A stretch of DNA of 64,000 bases from Spodoptera frugiperda (GCF_023101765.2 NC_064226.1:8300001-8364000); one strand, 5' to 3'; counted from the stretch's first letter, positions 13,401-28,277 are shown. Notes: generated from the letters alone by a model not told the origin. A program made the numbers and translations.

Positions 13401-16400
13401 AGATCGCCCTAAACCCACATCTTTGTGTCACGCCGGGAACGATGTCTATCTGCCGACACTCTTCAATTTATACACTCGCCGCTTCTAAACTCGCACTCGT
13501 ATAACTATGAACCTACCGCCCCCTGTCTACATTTTCTTTGTTTACGAAAGAAAGTTTAAAATTAGTTTCCCGTTAGCTGATAAATAAAATACTGGACGTC
13601 TAATAAATTCTAATTAAAACTTGGGTAGGTAAGTTATAAACTTCGCTACATGGAACTTGTTTGAATTGCAAAATTCTTAGCTCATAAGCTGAGAACGTGA
13701 CGTTCATATCAGCGAGTCGGGCCTGCAGTTGAAATTTGGATATAAAATTGAGTGAGAAACTATACACTAGAGTTGGTGTACGGCGGATTGCCAATTTTCT
13801 CTCTGTATATAAAGGAATTTAAATAAAATATGATATTGTTAGAAGTTGTAGTGGAGCATTGAAGCAAGTTTTCCCAAATCCCGTCGCGATAGTCGGCACA
13901 ATCATAACCGGAGCTATCCTATTTGGGAAATACGTAATAGAGAGAAGTTCGCCGCCAGGCAGGCGCTCACAAACGGGAATGCGTGCTCATTCCGGCCTAT
14001 TTGCTAGAATAGCGTCGATATCCTGTCGATGAATCGCGGCTGGACGATCGGTGCGTGATCCCGCATTTCATTTACAACTTGTTAAGTAAAATGGCCTATG
14101 TACTAGACAACAATCGCCTATTACTAGACTATGGCATCATACCCGCTATCACAGACAAAAGCTTGTCTTCTTTGAAAATATTTTAATAGCGCGTCCTATT
14201 GCTGGGTACCGACGGAATAATAAACTCTGTGGATGCGAAAATACGGATAATAGGGGAGTCTGTACACAATAATAGATCTAGAGGTACAAAGCCTTTGTCG
14301 TTTCGTTCTTAATCTGATAATAATTGAACTCAATTTCGTTGTTATTATAACAGGAATGAACCTTCGAGCGAGGCTGTGTATGTCTCGCTACACGGAACAC
14401 CCCACACATTGCCATAGTGATTGTAATAATAACTTTGTTACGGTAACTTCCTTTCAAAACATATTTGTAAAGCTACCTAAGCGTGGAACTTTTGAAATAT
14501 TCGTATTTGATTCGCTCGTACATATTGTAGGTATATTATTATTAAATTAAGCTCCACCTGTGTTTCGTTACTTTTTTGTTTGTGACAGTTTATTTAATGG
14601 GCCATATCATAATTCAAATTACTCGTAATTATATGTTATGAATATTCTGTTTTAGATTGTAATATATTTCCAGTTATGAAAACATTAACAGTTCTGACTA
14701 ATAACGTTAACAATATTGCTCTGAAAAGTGATGCCTAATGTCCTACAAATATCCGAAATAAGATATCACCTGAATCGTCCATAAAAACTCCCTCTTTGAA
14801 ATCTTTATTTATACAGATAAAAAATCAAACATTTAGAGCCCGACATTACACACAATTTAGAGGCCCTCAGCGAGTCTTACAACCCCTGCACACAGCACTT
14901 GAAAACAAACACTAAGGAAGCACAAGGGAGAAATATACATAAAAGTAATAATCGTACGAAGTACACGTCACTCAATGTTTGTTATCTTTCAGTGTAAAAA
15001 TAATGAGATGGTAAAGTATGAAATGAGGGGAGGTCGTTTGGCACTCTGTATCGTGGCGCAGAAATAGTCGCTTCTCTCCCGGAACCGGATGCACGCCATC
15101 TCCGACACCGATCGAAAACCGTGCCGTGTCGTACTTGTAGCATTATTATGATAACATGAGCGCTAAACGCCAACCTTTTTGTGCCCTCAAACCTCCAAAT
15201 GTGCCATACTCCATACAAATAAACGCTAAATGCCCTAATAAAATAAATACGCTGAAACTCTTTTATTAGTCCACACTTCAGAGTTTGGAGCACCGCAGTT
15301 TTTCACTTCATATTTTTGTGATCGGTTGATTGATTGATTGGTTAGTGCTTTCGCTTGCTATAATATAACGTGCTCTGTGTATTCACGGTCCATCGGCAAT
15401 CGGGCTTGTTCGTCATGCGTTCAATTTGCTAGCTTCCTTTGATGCATATTTCAACAAGTTTCATGGCGCGCGTGTCAGACACCGAAACTGAAATTTTACC
15501 TTAATTAAAATTGTTCGTATCAGTGCCGTGCATCACTTTTATCAGACGAACATTATTCACAGAAAATGACTGTGAACTGAATCAGTTTTGTCAATATGGA
15601 CGCAGCGTGCCGTGAACATTTTAATAATGACTTTATTACCAATTCGGACGCCATCTAGGTACGTTAAACAATGTACAATCAATCGCTATCCGATTACCAT
15701 AAATCATGTTTCAGCTATTGAAATCGTAAACAATAGCCACCTGTGTATTATATTACCAATCGCATAAGTACTTACGTGTTTACTGAATTCCGAAATAGTA
15801 TCGTCCAAACACTGAAATAAATATTACTTATCAACAAGAAAACGTATAAACAATGCAGTATACGTATTTATTGGTATGTATTATAATGTTCACAAGTATA
15901 CTTTAGTCCATTAGCTAAGCTCGTGACGCGGGTACTCGGTAAGCGGATCAGAGAATAGGTTTATGCGTAGGATAAGACGCCAGAATGGTCTTGCAAAGTT
16001 AATGGAGGCTTAAATAAATCAATACAACAAAAATATCGTCAGCAAGTTATCGTGATGCGCATACAAAAGTGGTTTTAGGAGCTCTAAGTACCCACCCATG
16101 GTGTTGGAAATATGAAATGTGCTTACCTAGTGTCTAGACTGCGGTAATGAGCTGTATTAGAGCTCTGATAACACTCGTACGAGGTTTAGTTATGAATCGT
16201 ACATGAATTCGGGAATCACAAAGATTCTTTCGGATGATTTCCCCTGGGCCGCCACAGACCACTTTAGGTTCACTACATTACAGCTCCACACGAACACATA
16301 CATTACATGTATCTACACAACCGCTTCCTATTCCTACTCTCCCAAAGTAGTAAATTGTTTTCAGACAAAGCTAGTCTCGAGAGCTATTCAGCTTTCCACG

Positions 16401-19400
16401 TCAATTTCAGTTTACTTTTCGTCAACAAAATGAATTCCAAAACGTCTAAAATTTCTGATCACGTCGCCCGTCTTTCGCCTAATGCGTCCCACTCAAATTC
16501 AACTTACAGTAAAGTTATTTGCGGATAATCTTGATTTATAATTACCTAAAGAGACGCACACAGACGTAATAAATAGAAGTTGTTTAAAATAGAATTACAC
16601 TGAGAGCCAGACAGTGTGTAGTGAAAGCTCGGTATGCAAACTTCAAAGAAACTGAAGTTAATGAAGACGGCACGCAATAAAGTTTGCAAGTCGTCAGGTG
16701 CCCGGAGCCGGGGTGCCGTGCCGTTGTGTAGTCTGCAATGTACGACAACGCGGGTGGCAAGCGACAACCAAAGCAAACATTCACTTAATTTATTTACCCC
16801 ACACCTAATTGTCGCTAAAAGTTATACCAGAGAATATTTCCACAGACATCTCATTTAATCATAACATGTCTGCACCCAGTCACATGCATTCTCCGTGTAA
16901 ATAATTAATGTCAGCTAAAACGCTTTGATCGATGTTTAACTAATGTCGTTACCGAGCCAGGAATCCTCGTAATGTTTCATTTTACACTTCAGATGGGAAG
17001 ATACGGCTCTTTAGAGAGTTGCGTCTATGTCTCTTAGTAAATAATTACTGCTGGCCGGATGTACGGCGTGAACTTCTGTGTGCCGTGTCGTAGTGTGAGT
17101 GTGGCTGTGTACGTCGGCGTCGGGAGGATCAGGTGACAATCGGTGTTTGAGGCATTGCCGTTTGTTTCCGCCGCTCCCTGACAATTTATAAGCCCTTCGT
17201 TTGGGCACAAAGGATTGCCTTATCTGTTTCCAAATTCATGAATTGTTTTGCGAAACGTCAAGACACATGAAAGGTTATTTTGTTTACAGAGACAAATTCG
17301 TTTCAGGTGCTTGTTTATTATATATTCAAAAGGACTTAAATTGTTACTTACTTTGCATACATTTGCTTTGTTTAGCGAACAATGATTCTTTATATTAGAA
17401 ATTATAAATGTATTCGACATTTCTAATGAGTTCCTTATTAAGTTTAATTAACGAAGCGCACAAGTACGGCATCACACACACGTATAGGGTAGAACCTGTT
17501 TTCAAGCAACAAAGCACTTCACTTATTGGAAAATCCGAGCTAAAGCTAAGAAAATTCAATAATATGAGGGCAACGGGGTCGCAGTTAGCAGCGGACTGAG
17601 TCTAACAACGCGTCGTTTATTGAAAGTTATTTGAAAGCCGTCTGCGGTGACCGCCTGCCTATAAGAGGTTTCATGTTATTTACGACTTGCTGGCCGGACC
17701 GTTTTCACATAGTGTTACTGTTATTGCTCGTGTAGATATTTTGTAACACGGTTAAGTACTCGCAATTATGTTATTTATGGTTGTTCGACGTTATTAGTTC
17801 CTGCCTGAAAAGTAATATTTACCGAACCGCAACTCGAAATGATTAGCAAATGTAATAACTTGTTCATTCAAACCAATTAACAACATCAATGAAATTGAAT
17901 ATTCAATACGTAATAGTTCTGATAGTTACTGTCAAATGCAAACGCTAGTTCATGAAATGCGTTGATTATGGGAAGCGGCCGCGAGCGGACGCGGAGACCG
18001 TACCATCACTGCATCACACAAATTGTGTTCTGTGGCACGCGCGATAAAGTACATACACACTGACATACGTGGCGCGTACTACGTGACACACGGTACTCTC
18101 GTAAATATGACTATGATGTCATGTCATAACCCACCGTATTTCCAAGCACTTCAAACATTCCCGCAGAGATTTACTCATAAACCCACAATACTCATAGACC
18201 TGTCCATACCCTAATTGAGTTTCGGTGTACACGGAGCCCAATGTTTGCAGCAGACGTGTGTACCGTCGAAGTTTTACTAATACAATTTAATATTTAAGCC
18301 GTGTATACAAGGTTGCAAATAGGACATGCTGGCCCGATCTGTATGTTACACAGTAATGGTTGTGTAAAGCCCCTAATAAATCCCAGTACAATGGTTGCCC
18401 CCGCGTCGCCGTCGCCCGCCGCACCTGCAGGCGCCCGTTCGAGAGATGCAACAACATGGACGCTACATTCATTGTGCACCAAGTTTGTTAACTATATTTG
18501 CATTTATTCATTGTGAAGACAATATAGCGCTGTACGTATTCATATGACACACCCGTCTCTAGTAAAGGATTATCCGAAACTGTCGGCCTTGGAATTCTAG
18601 CTCGGTTTGCGTACGCTTTGATCTCACTCGTGGCGTAATGTCTCACCACATATCTTATTTATGTTTCCCAGCATAGATATTTATTTTGATAAATATCTAG
18701 ACTTATTCTCTTCTAAGATAAGGCCCCCGAGGCATCTTACTGAGCACACAGAAAATATCTCAGATAGAGAATAATGTGAAGTTTTTATTTGTAAAAGTAC
18801 ATGGATCGTTACAAATGGCTATCAAAAACGTTGCATTGAAACTTCAAAGAGAATCATATTTATTTCTATTTCGTCCCTGTAAGCCGGCCACTAAGCCGCG
18901 TAACACCCATAAACAACTTTTCGTTAACATCGACAATAGCCACATTTTAACTCGGAAACAAAACCGACAGTGCTGACTATTTACGAAGCGTTTCGCTCTG
19001 CATCTGTGCAAACCTGTGCGGATTTTCAAGCTGAACTTTTGCAACGGGAGGCATTGTAAAAGCTGACTGGTTGCGACCATTAGCGCACTCGCTAATTACG
19101 GATGTTCGGATGTTCCAGCCAAATCCGCGGGCCGACAGCACCCTCGCTTATACCTACACTAACAATACTGTTCCTACAACCAATAAATACATTACACTAC
19201 CATCAGTACTACAGATATAACAACGAGGAAAGTCTCTACTTTCCCCTAATCAAAAGATTTCATAATAATACCTAATTATAGAAATACTTATTGCCTTTTC
19301 AAATTGTATCCTTGTTCTTTAATCTCAGTGTAACAATGTTAAGCACAAAACAAAATTCACAAGTGAAGATGGTTTCTTAGTTTTCCAATTATAAAGTGAA

Positions 19401-20814
19401 GCAATTTAAACTCGGATCTTATATCGCAATTCACAATACTGTCCCGAATCTAGATCGCTCGAGTTTAAAATTGTTTGATTATTACTTCGCTCTGTTGATA
19501 TTAATGTTCGACCGTTCCTTGAGAATTTGTAGTTTATATTTTTTGTAGAAATAGTTTTAGACAAAGACTAAGTAACAACAATTGATTTTAATACTTATAT
19601 AGTTTAAGCAAAGATTTCATTTTACTTTGAAACGTACAATTAAATACCACAGATCTAGAATTGTTTTGTCGAAAATTACTTTCTATATCTAGTTTCAACA
19701 ATAAATTATGAATTGTTGTTATAACCAGTCAACATAGTTTCTCTATAACAATGGATCGTCTTGTACTATATTTGTCAGTATTATTTAACAAGAGCTTCAA
19801 TTGTATGTCTGAAGGAATCTGACGGAAAAATAAAGATGCTAGTAGCAGAAGCAGTCTGGTCATACATCATGCTTAAGAGTTAGAATGTAATCGGATTAGA
19901 TATTCACTTTAGTTCTCTGATACGTCTGCACAAAACGTCGCCAAGTATTATAGGACGCCATTTCTCGTCGCGCAGTTGACGTAGAAATTACCTAAGCTTA
20001 GACTAACGCGCTTGGCAGACGACGCGACACGCTAACTCGGCGCTAGAGTTGCTCTGCGCTGATTGTCGGATCCAACTCCGCCTGAGGCAAATGCGATGCT
20101 AACTACTTATTATACCAACAATTGTTACATCTCCTTGTCGTTGCGTTGATTCTACAAGTGCTAGTGTACCTGTATGTATATTGTTGTCTATAAAAGCTCA
20201 TACTTTTGTCTCTATTGTCCATAACTTTCTGTTTTGAGGTCGACTGCGTTTCTGGACACATATTTAAATAGTCTTCACCGTTTATGAAACTAGTATTACA
20301 TATTATTTCTATGAATAGAAAAAAGAATTTTAACTAAGACGAGGATAATTTTATTCTTCATAGGTACTTACTGAGTTAGTTTAAGCTACTGTTGAACTAA
20401 CTAGATAAACTTTTAATATATTCAAAGTTAATAGCAATAACTAGAAAGATTGCTTAAACTTGTTTTATAACGAAACTTATCGTAAAATGTACACAGCTGT
20501 CAGTTCACACAAACCTTCTGACTTTGCAGCGTGTGACTGAAGGTTTTCGATTTGGGGCCACACTCTCATGCCCCTTGAGGATCGATTTCTTTTCATTGTC
20601 AGCAATAAATTCCCTTGCTTTCTTATTTACCACATGTGGTTCCATCTAAAGTTAGGCCAAATACTTGAAAGGAGACGTGCCTACTAACTTACGTTTTCTA
20701 TATAAATAAATAAATCAAAAGTTTCTTGTGACATAAAGTGAACTTCACACCTGGAAAATGTTAAAGAAAACATTTCTAATTAATATTAATTAGATAAGTG
20801 GAAGTTTATGAAAA
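10431..20814. other. Gene-free stretch with several GC-rich islets
   Basis: No coding region can be supported. GC-rich islets occur at about 12770-12850, 13880-14060, 15020-15130, 16680-16760, 17040-17190, 17940-18075, 18380-18440 and 19930-20100, in otherwise AT-rich unique sequence. The frames running through them have no recognisable domain and overlap on opposite strands. A 27-bp palindrome lies at 12556-12582. The pattern fits regulatory DNA of an unseen gene or a large intron, but nothing here proves it. Confidence 0.35.
12556..12582. repeat. 27-bp palindrome with an adjacent third half-site
   Basis: The arms 'aagttgctacgaa' and 'ttcgtagcaactt' flank a single T. A further direct copy of the half-site ('ttgctacgaa') follows at 12581-12590. 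The core 'ttgctacga' also occurs in the dispersed repeat near 4390, so this may be a transposon remnant rather than a protein-binding site. Confidence 0.7.
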
Positions 20815-21100
20815 TGTGTGGTGGTTCGGAGTTTTAAGATGCCCGTTTCTCATGCATGAGTGCGGGTTCAAACTTAAATACGGCAAGTACCAATGTGACT
20901 TTTTCCGAGTTATATATACTTTCTAAGATTATTTAGATACCACTGGTATGGTGGTCTGGTGAAACGTGGTCTTATAATTTCAGATTACAAGTTTGAAATC
21001 GACAACACGCATTGAGCGTGGTGATTAATGCTCGAAGCCCCGCCGTGTGAGAAGAGGCCTTTGGTCCGCAGTGGCCACTTATAGGTGTTGATGATCTATT
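20815..21100 (+). repeat. tRNA-derived lepidopteran SINE remnant
   Basis: A tRNA-like B-box string 'gcgggttcaaac' lies near 20865. The element runs on to 'gcgtggtgattaatgctcg' and 'gtgtgagaagaggccttt', then 'gcagtggccacttatagg'. This is the characteristic body and tail of a very common lepidopteran SINE. The copy is diverged, and no usable tRNA cloverleaf remains. Confidence 0.7.
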
Positions 21101-24100
21101 ATGTTATTCTTATACGCTAAATCGACTGAGCGGATCTGAATGTTAGAACAGCGATAGATCTGGAACAACACATACATATGCTACCTTATTTTATGCCGCT
21201 GTCAGAATCCAGTAATCTTACAAAATACAGCAGGAACATCGTACTATCTGTTTCGATGATACAATATTCACGCTGCTCGGTAGATAGTCACCTAGAGAAC
21301 AACAAGCTACATTGTAAAGGCTTGGAACATGGAGTAACAATATTCTTGAGCATTCAATACAGGGTGCCGGGCGTACAGACCCCCGCGGCATCCAATCAGC
21401 CGCAAAGGAAATTAAACTGTTGAATTTATTAATGGCTAGCCTCGAATAATAATCCTTCGTAACTAGTCTCGATATTATCTTAAAATATACTGACGATCTA
21501 TTGAATAATAAATAGGATTAAAGGGTAAGTGGTTATGACTCCTGTAGTTGGCGAATTTTGATTAGGTTTGTCCTGGAGGTGTCAGGCTAATGTCGTCTGG
21601 TGTTTACTTTAAATAGACATTTCTGTCGTTTGGTTTTAAATACTGCTGTTGATGAGGTCTCGGACTAGTTCTCAAACTGAAACTAGTTCCAGCCTTTTGG
21701 GGGTTAGGTATTAAAGGGTTGTTGGGGAATTGGGGATTGAGAAGTTTAAAAAGGGGGTAATTGTACCTCTGGTAACCTTATTTACACTACAGAACACACC
21801 GCAAGCGTTGTATCACGACGGTTTCTAGGAGGCCGTGGTATCACTCCAGTCGAGACGGCTCATTCGTACCGAAGCATGGCTCTCCCATTCTTTATTGCAC
21901 CTTGGTATTTGTAACCTGCAGCAATACTTTAAAATACCCATCGAACGTATTTTCTATTTGATATGTACGTATTTCCTATCAGTTATGTAAGCAAACTAAG
22001 TGCAGGTACTTTTTAACGTCGGGACATCGGTAATTACTCACTGTCATGCCGTAGAAAAATAAGGAGTGCTGTCATGAAAACCGAAATGAATCCATTCGAG
22101 AACTGCTAGTAACAAATTAACTGACTTGAGTTCATATCAATCTAATCGATATCAAACAATGATATTTGTAAAGTTGAGTATTAAAGCAAATTTGATATTC
22201 ATCCCTGTCTTACTCAATCAAGAAGCCATTCTGATACTAAAACTTGATTTAAAGTTTACTGGTACCTTGTTTAACATGAAATGAAATCGTAATTTAAATA
22301 GTGAAAGGACCATTATGAGAAATAAATTAAACAAATAAAGTGAAAGTGTACCTAAATAAATTTGGACAAAGTCATTAAACTTTTGGGAACACGTCTAAAC
22401 TACCCAATATGTAGGTTCTATTACTATTTACTCATTAGCCCACAATAAAAGTTACTCACGCCCACCTTTAACCGTTCGGGCTATTTATCAGGCGGTTGTT
22501 ACAAAACTTTTGTAGAAAGAGTTTTCGGAGTGGACCCCTGTGTCGTCCCTCCTCAAGATTGATGGTTTCCCTCAGTCAACTGGTTGTTCATGGTGCCCAT
22601 TCTTCCCGCACCACCCTTTGTTTGTACTATTGTTGTGAGTTTTACAATTATCATTAAGATCCTTGTCTGCGTGAAGGCTGTTACTCACTTAATGAAATTA
22701 ACTCAGACTGTATCTGTTCAGACGTCTGCCAACAGAATTACGTTACGATATCGAACGTGCTTAAAGTTTGCTTTTGCATCATTTTCAACTAGCATGTTCG
22801 ATTTCATAGATATTTACCGACAACATGAATAATTCAAGCGGATAGTGTGGCGTGAAAGAGTCTCAAAGGAAATATGAACACCTATAGAGTTTAAAATTGA
22901 CGGTGCTGTCTGCTCGCGTTCGTTTCAACGTCTCGCACGTTACCCTCATAATACGAGCGAGTCGGAGTCGGTACACCGCGAGCCGCGAGCCGCGAGCGTA
23001 GCGAGAGTGATACCGCGCCGTGCACCGCCAGATAATATTCAAGCTTCATTGGACGAATCAATGTAGGTTATGAATTTTATATATTGCCAACCAATAAAAC
23101 GAAATTTTGTGGAAGCATCGAGTTTTTCTATTACGTCGACGATATTAAGCCGAGGTACGAACTTTAAACTGAGTATTAAAGATTCTATATAAAAAGGATA
23201 ATGAGGTGTGTTCGTACCGCAGACATATTGCGAAAGTTTCTTCAAATCAGTCAACTCCCCTTTCGCGGGGCTGTAAGCCTCATTCAGGCCACGTACCGTA
23301 GCTTTCATTCAAATGGACGTGTCGAGTTTTCGTGGCAATTCGAATACTTTATCACAAAGTGGAGACCTGTAAAACCTTCAGGGGCGATAAGTAAGCAAAT
23401 ATATGAGTTCCCATGAAATATTACATTTATAATGACTTATCTAATAAGTAATTGAACTCTATCATAAGATAACAATAGATAATATATTCCCAAATGTAAC
23501 TTTATACGGGAACAGCTCTTCGATCCTGAATTTTCCCTACTTAGAAGTATTTATTTTACGTCTGTTTATCACATCAGGAAACCAAAAACGCCTACGTATA
23601 ATTAGGTACCTACATATATAAACAGTAATTAACTAAATTAGTAGGAATCCACTTCTGATTCCGCCTGTATTTGCATACATTAAACGAAGATTAATAAGGG
23701 TCGTTAAGCTAGTCCCCTGAAAAGCCAGATGTGGGGGCTTAGGAATTCAATATACATATTTATTGAGTTGTTACGGAAACAATTTCCACTAACACTTAGG
23801 TCTGTGAATGTCTGTGATTAACCTAAATACATTTGAGTACCCTATTGTCGGTCTGTAGGCCGTAAAAATGAGAAGATACTATAAATTGGTATTGACTGGT
23901 TTTCTGCCCCATTTACTTAATGTGATCAGCTATTTATTTTCTATGAATACTTCAACACAGTGTTCGAATTCAAGGATATCTTAATTTATTGACTCATCTC
24001 AAGTTCAATTTTCGGGTAGCAAAGCCTAACAGTATTTTCCGATTTACATAATTGTATAAACATGGTGCGTCCTCTATTATAAAATAGAAATAGCTCATAA

Positions 24101-26789
24101 CATAAATGGCGTAAAGTGCGTTTAAACTTTAACTTCTTTGTACCTAATCTATCAAGGAACAAAATACGCAATGTTAGTTTTTTAACTCACTAAAATAATT
24201 TTTTATTATTTGTGCGAGCAATTTTATTATATTTGCGGTTTTAACTTAAGCTATACAACACTATAAAACAAAGCCGTTCCCTGCACATTACCAACTAGTC
24301 TGCGAACACCACAATCACCCATTATCCGAACTATTATACCCAACTTACCCGACTATAAAAAGCAGTTCGGGTTTACCGAGTTCTTGTTAGTGCTATGTTC
24401 TATACGATTTAATTAATTGACTGCTCTCATTATTAGGAGAGGTTTGCAAATTATCGCCTGCATTGTCTTAGCAATTGAAGTATTTTTTTTATTAGTATAT
24501 AAAAATCTTTATTAGTAGGTACTTGCAGTAGTAGTAAGTACTTAAGTACGGCAGAGTTAGTCAAGTTGACTCTGTCTCTAAAATAATTACTTCTGTTATG
24601 TCACATGGATAATGTTTTTTTTTTATATATTAAGCCAATACCCAATACACATTGTAAGTAAAACAAAACTTCTAATTTGTTTTTGTTACATAAATCCCTA
24701 TGCGTTTTATAAAACCATTAACCTGGATTGAATTAACGACATGAAATCACAATGTCTACAAAACGTAAATAAAAAAGAAACAACGAAAAACAAACGGAAA
24801 TTACCCACACACGTAGTCATATTTCAGCAAAAAGTTAATTTACAATAGTATCTCCCGAAAATGGCGACATTTAGTAAAGCTGGCTTGATTAATTTAACTG
24901 CTGGCGACACCGTAATGTGGCAAACTATCACAGTAATACCCGTATATTACGGAAACCAAATATATGCTTCACCTCCCCAAGGGTACGACCATTAACAGGT
25001 TTTTTTAATCACGCTTTACAAAAATAATTGCCTATTATACGGGCCGTTTTAAATGACGACATCAGTCATGGTTTCCCTTCGTCGAAAATTAAATAACAAA
25101 CCAACTTATCATGATTAAAAATTAAAGCAGAAAAATTGATTATGAGATTGAAGAACTTACATTGTTATTGTGGACTGTGATAAAGAGAGTAACTTCTATA
25201 ATATACTTAATGTTTATCTTTTCTTAGGCTAAAGATGATGATATACTTATTTTAAGCACGTCCACCGGAAAAACCGCTACTTATTATAAGAATATTACGA
25301 TGCCACCCGTTGCGAGCCTTCGGTTTTATTACATAACGCGCATGATGCTACATCACAGAACCATTATGATATATGACCGCTAAGCGTAGGGCAGCGCACC
25401 ATCAAAATCACCCTATTGCATGTAATACAAAAATAAAGTATTTTATTCCCACATCCAACGTAAATCGCCTCGAACAAACAAATAAAATGGCTGTTAATTT
25501 AATCATTGTAATTTTCCATGTTAAGCGATGCCTAAGGGCGTTTGTAAGCTGAGACTGGCGTTTCTATATAAGATTTAGGCTTGCTTTTTTCCTCTATTTC
25601 CCCTCTGCTAGCGATCTTATTAATTATTTTTTACACTGCTCCCCACCGAACGGCGAGGAGGTAGCAATGAAGTGATCCTCAGCACAGCGTTTTAGAGAAC
25701 AAGTACCCACCTACTTTCCACTTACGTACAATTACAGGTACTCACAGATAGATGCGACACAGCATAATTTAGTTCATCTGCAGGTTGGAAATGGTACGCT
25801 CAACGACCCTTCTTTTACAACGTATCAGTGACGATAAAAGTGAGACATTTAATTCTGAGGATTATTTTACTGATTTAAAATGATATACAGACATGCACAT
25901 AAATTACTCATCATCAAAAAAGGGCTGACAAGCAGCCGTGCTTTCATACAATTCCTTTTCGAAGCCTACAATAAATTACTTACTCCCTGCCTTTGTTCTG
26001 TGTGTACAGTACAAGTATCGCCAATGTTTGGCACCAACATGTATAATTTACGAGTGTCACATACGTATAGAAGGGAGCCTGGCTGACATTCATCACGCCA
26101 CGCGATCGTCACCCGAACGTGCCGTAAATCGTTGCAATGACGTCACGTATTTGTTTAAATTCAATCGATCCAAACGGTCGTGTTCACAATTTAAATTTTT
26201 CGAATTTTACAGCTGTTACTCCATTTCCGTGAGAGTTGAAATGTGTTTTACTGTTTTACAATGGATTGAAAGCACTTTACATACGAGATACCAAAAATTC
26301 ACGTAGATAAATCAGAGAGCAACGGAAATTATCAAAACAACAATGTTTTAAGAAGCATACTTTTCGTATTAACTTACAATAGGTACTGTCTATTTTGTTA
26401 CCCCTTATCAAATTATCCGAATAATTAACTGTACGGAGTTTTAGTTATAAGTAAAAATTTTAATAAACATTGTTATTATATAGTTACTTGGGCCGAGTAT
26501 TATATTCCTATCTTTATAAATTCTACCGTCAATATATCTTCACCCTATAAACACTAAAAAGCAGTATTTTCTCAACTTTTATGAACTAATTTCTTTCTTA
26601 CGACGCACTCTCTTATTTTCTCGCTCGGCGACACGCTTCAATACTGTACCTCGTAAAAAGTAACGCAGCAATATCATTTGAGAAGGTTAGAATTGCAGGT
26701 AAACAGCGAATATTAAGTGAAATAATAACAGTAGGTAATTGGTTTCTATCATATTTTTTATAAATACTCTCTTACCGCTTCACCCACTG
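21101..26789. other. Gene-free stretch with a CpG-rich islet
   Basis: No gene was recognised. A strongly CpG-rich islet at about 22900-23035 contains tandem 'gcgagcc' units and could be a promoter or 5' exon of an unrecognised transcript. The rest is AT-rich, with short meaningless open frames. Confidence 0.35.
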
Positions 26790-26860
26790 AATCAAAGTAT
26801 AGGAGTGGAAGCAAATACGTTATTTCTATGTAAAAAGTGTACCTAGAACTGACGTCACGC
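26790..26860 (+). repeat. Copy 1 of a ~70-bp dispersed repeat
   Basis: This copy shares 'aatcaaagt', 'taggag', 'gcaaatacgt', 'atttcta' and 'gtaaaaa', then 'tgtacc' and 'cacgc', in the same order and spacing with 28213-28277. The two copies are diverged. No family name is offered. Confidence 0.6.
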
Positions 26861-26917
26861 GAAAATTAAAATCAATATGCCTTCGAAAGTTTATGTTTTC
26901 CTAAGAAAATATAAAAT

Positions 26918-27070
26918 ACTAGCTTTTGCCCGCGACTTCGTCCGCGTGGTTGTGTTAGTGGTGGTAAAAACCCTTCAGGGTCTATTTTATCTCTGTACCA
27001 AATTTCATCAAAATGTTCGGTTTACTGGTTTAGGCGTAACGGCGCAAGCGTAACCATAGATCTAATCACC
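26918..27070 (+). repeat. Lepidopteran 'gcttttgcccgcgacttcg' element
   Basis: It begins 'actagcttttgcccgcgac', followed by 'tcgtccgcg' and 'tctctgtaccaaatttcatc'. This is a ubiquitous non-autonomous lepidopteran repeat. A second element with the typical 3' part lies at 27490-27690. The intervening sequence may belong to a longer composite insertion. Confidence 0.65.
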
Positions 27071-27489
27071 CCTCTCCCGCACGCGCACCCCTGGCCTTGG
27101 CGACGTCCACTTCGCAACGGGCCGTGCAGCAGAAATCGTAATATTTTAATTTCACCACAACTTCAAAACCAAACGTCCAATTTTGATAATTCAAAGACCA
27201 AATATTATCAACATAAACTGATCTTAATGATGAAATAATTTATTTTGATAAGGATTAATAGCATAAGTGAAATAAACCTGTTTAAATGTAGTCCAAAAAA
27301 ATTCAAGATTTTTAAATAAAAATGTGGTTGTTGTGCCTCACTCGACATAGATAGGTATAGTGTGTCGCGGACTTTTTTGTAGATATTTATAAGATCTACA
27401 ATTAATTATAACATTTTATGGTTCTATCTTTTGTAGTTTAGGCAGCGTACGCAAAATAAGTAACTTCTTTCGTTGATTTTTTTCAGTTT

Positions 27490-27690
27490 GTGTCCGAAAA
27501 ATCCAAATATCTTACGGAACCCTATTTTTGTCCAAAATAAAATATAGCCTATGTTACTCGTGGATAATGTAGCTTTCGAATGGTGAAAGAATTTTTAAAA
27601 TCGGTCCAGTAGTTTTTGAGCCTATTCATTACAACCAAACAAACAAACAAACAAAGTTTTCCTCTTTATAATATTATTAGTGTAGAAAAA
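27490..27690 (+). repeat. Lepidopteran repeat 3' end with AAAC run
   Basis: The motifs are 'tagcctatgttactcgtgg', 'aaaatcggtccagtagttt', an 'aaacaaacaaac' run, and a terminal 'tataatattattagtgtag'. This is the usual tail of the element type that starts near 26920. Confidence 0.6.
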
Positions 27691-28212
27691 TAAGTCTTCT
27701 ACCCTATACGAACTAGTAAGTTCTAGAGATAAGCGTGTAAACTCTTCAGCTGTATAATATATAAGTATAGTAGATAAATTAATAAGGTAGGTAACTAACA
27801 CCGAACCGCTTTGGCATTGTTGTCGTTCCCCCTTTGAGTTCGAAATTCTTACGGCATCCTTGGCTTAGTAAAGGCGCCTGCAGAAGGTAGCAAGTGTAGG
27901 TAACTTGGGATCTTTAGCGGTTAGCACCTGCCGTAACTTATGATGTGATAACATGTTGATGGGGCGAGGCTGCCTTTGATTTTACGAAGTAAGTAGGTAA
28001 GTATATGCAAATCTATGCTGTAATGCAATGAAACAGAAGTTTGTTTTGTTTGAACGCGCTAATTGTGAGGCCGTGTGTGCGGCAAGCGGGAAGTGTCTGT
28101 TTTTACCGACTTCATTTGTATATCGGGGATGATGATGGGGTATGAAAATTAAAAAGTTATTATGGCCGTCAGTTAGGTATTTTGTAAGATAACAATATAC
28201 TTAGATAAAACT

Positions 28213-28277
28213 AATCAAAGTTTAGGAGCAAATACGTCATTTCTACGTAAAAAATGTACCCAGAAGTGACGACACGC
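28213..28277 (+). repeat. Copy 2 of a ~70-bp dispersed repeat
   Basis: This is a diverged copy of 26790-26860 lying about 460 bp upstream of the CFAP161-A start codon. It lacks a short insertion present in the other copy. Confidence 0.6.

Noticed and set aside
20855..20885. Possible tRNA B-box 'gcgggttcaaac'
   Set aside because: Part of a tRNA-derived SINE; arms are degenerate and the SINE body follows.
25938..26306. 122-codon open frame
   Set aside because: Composition is like translated AT-rich noncoding DNA; no family resemblance and no start context.
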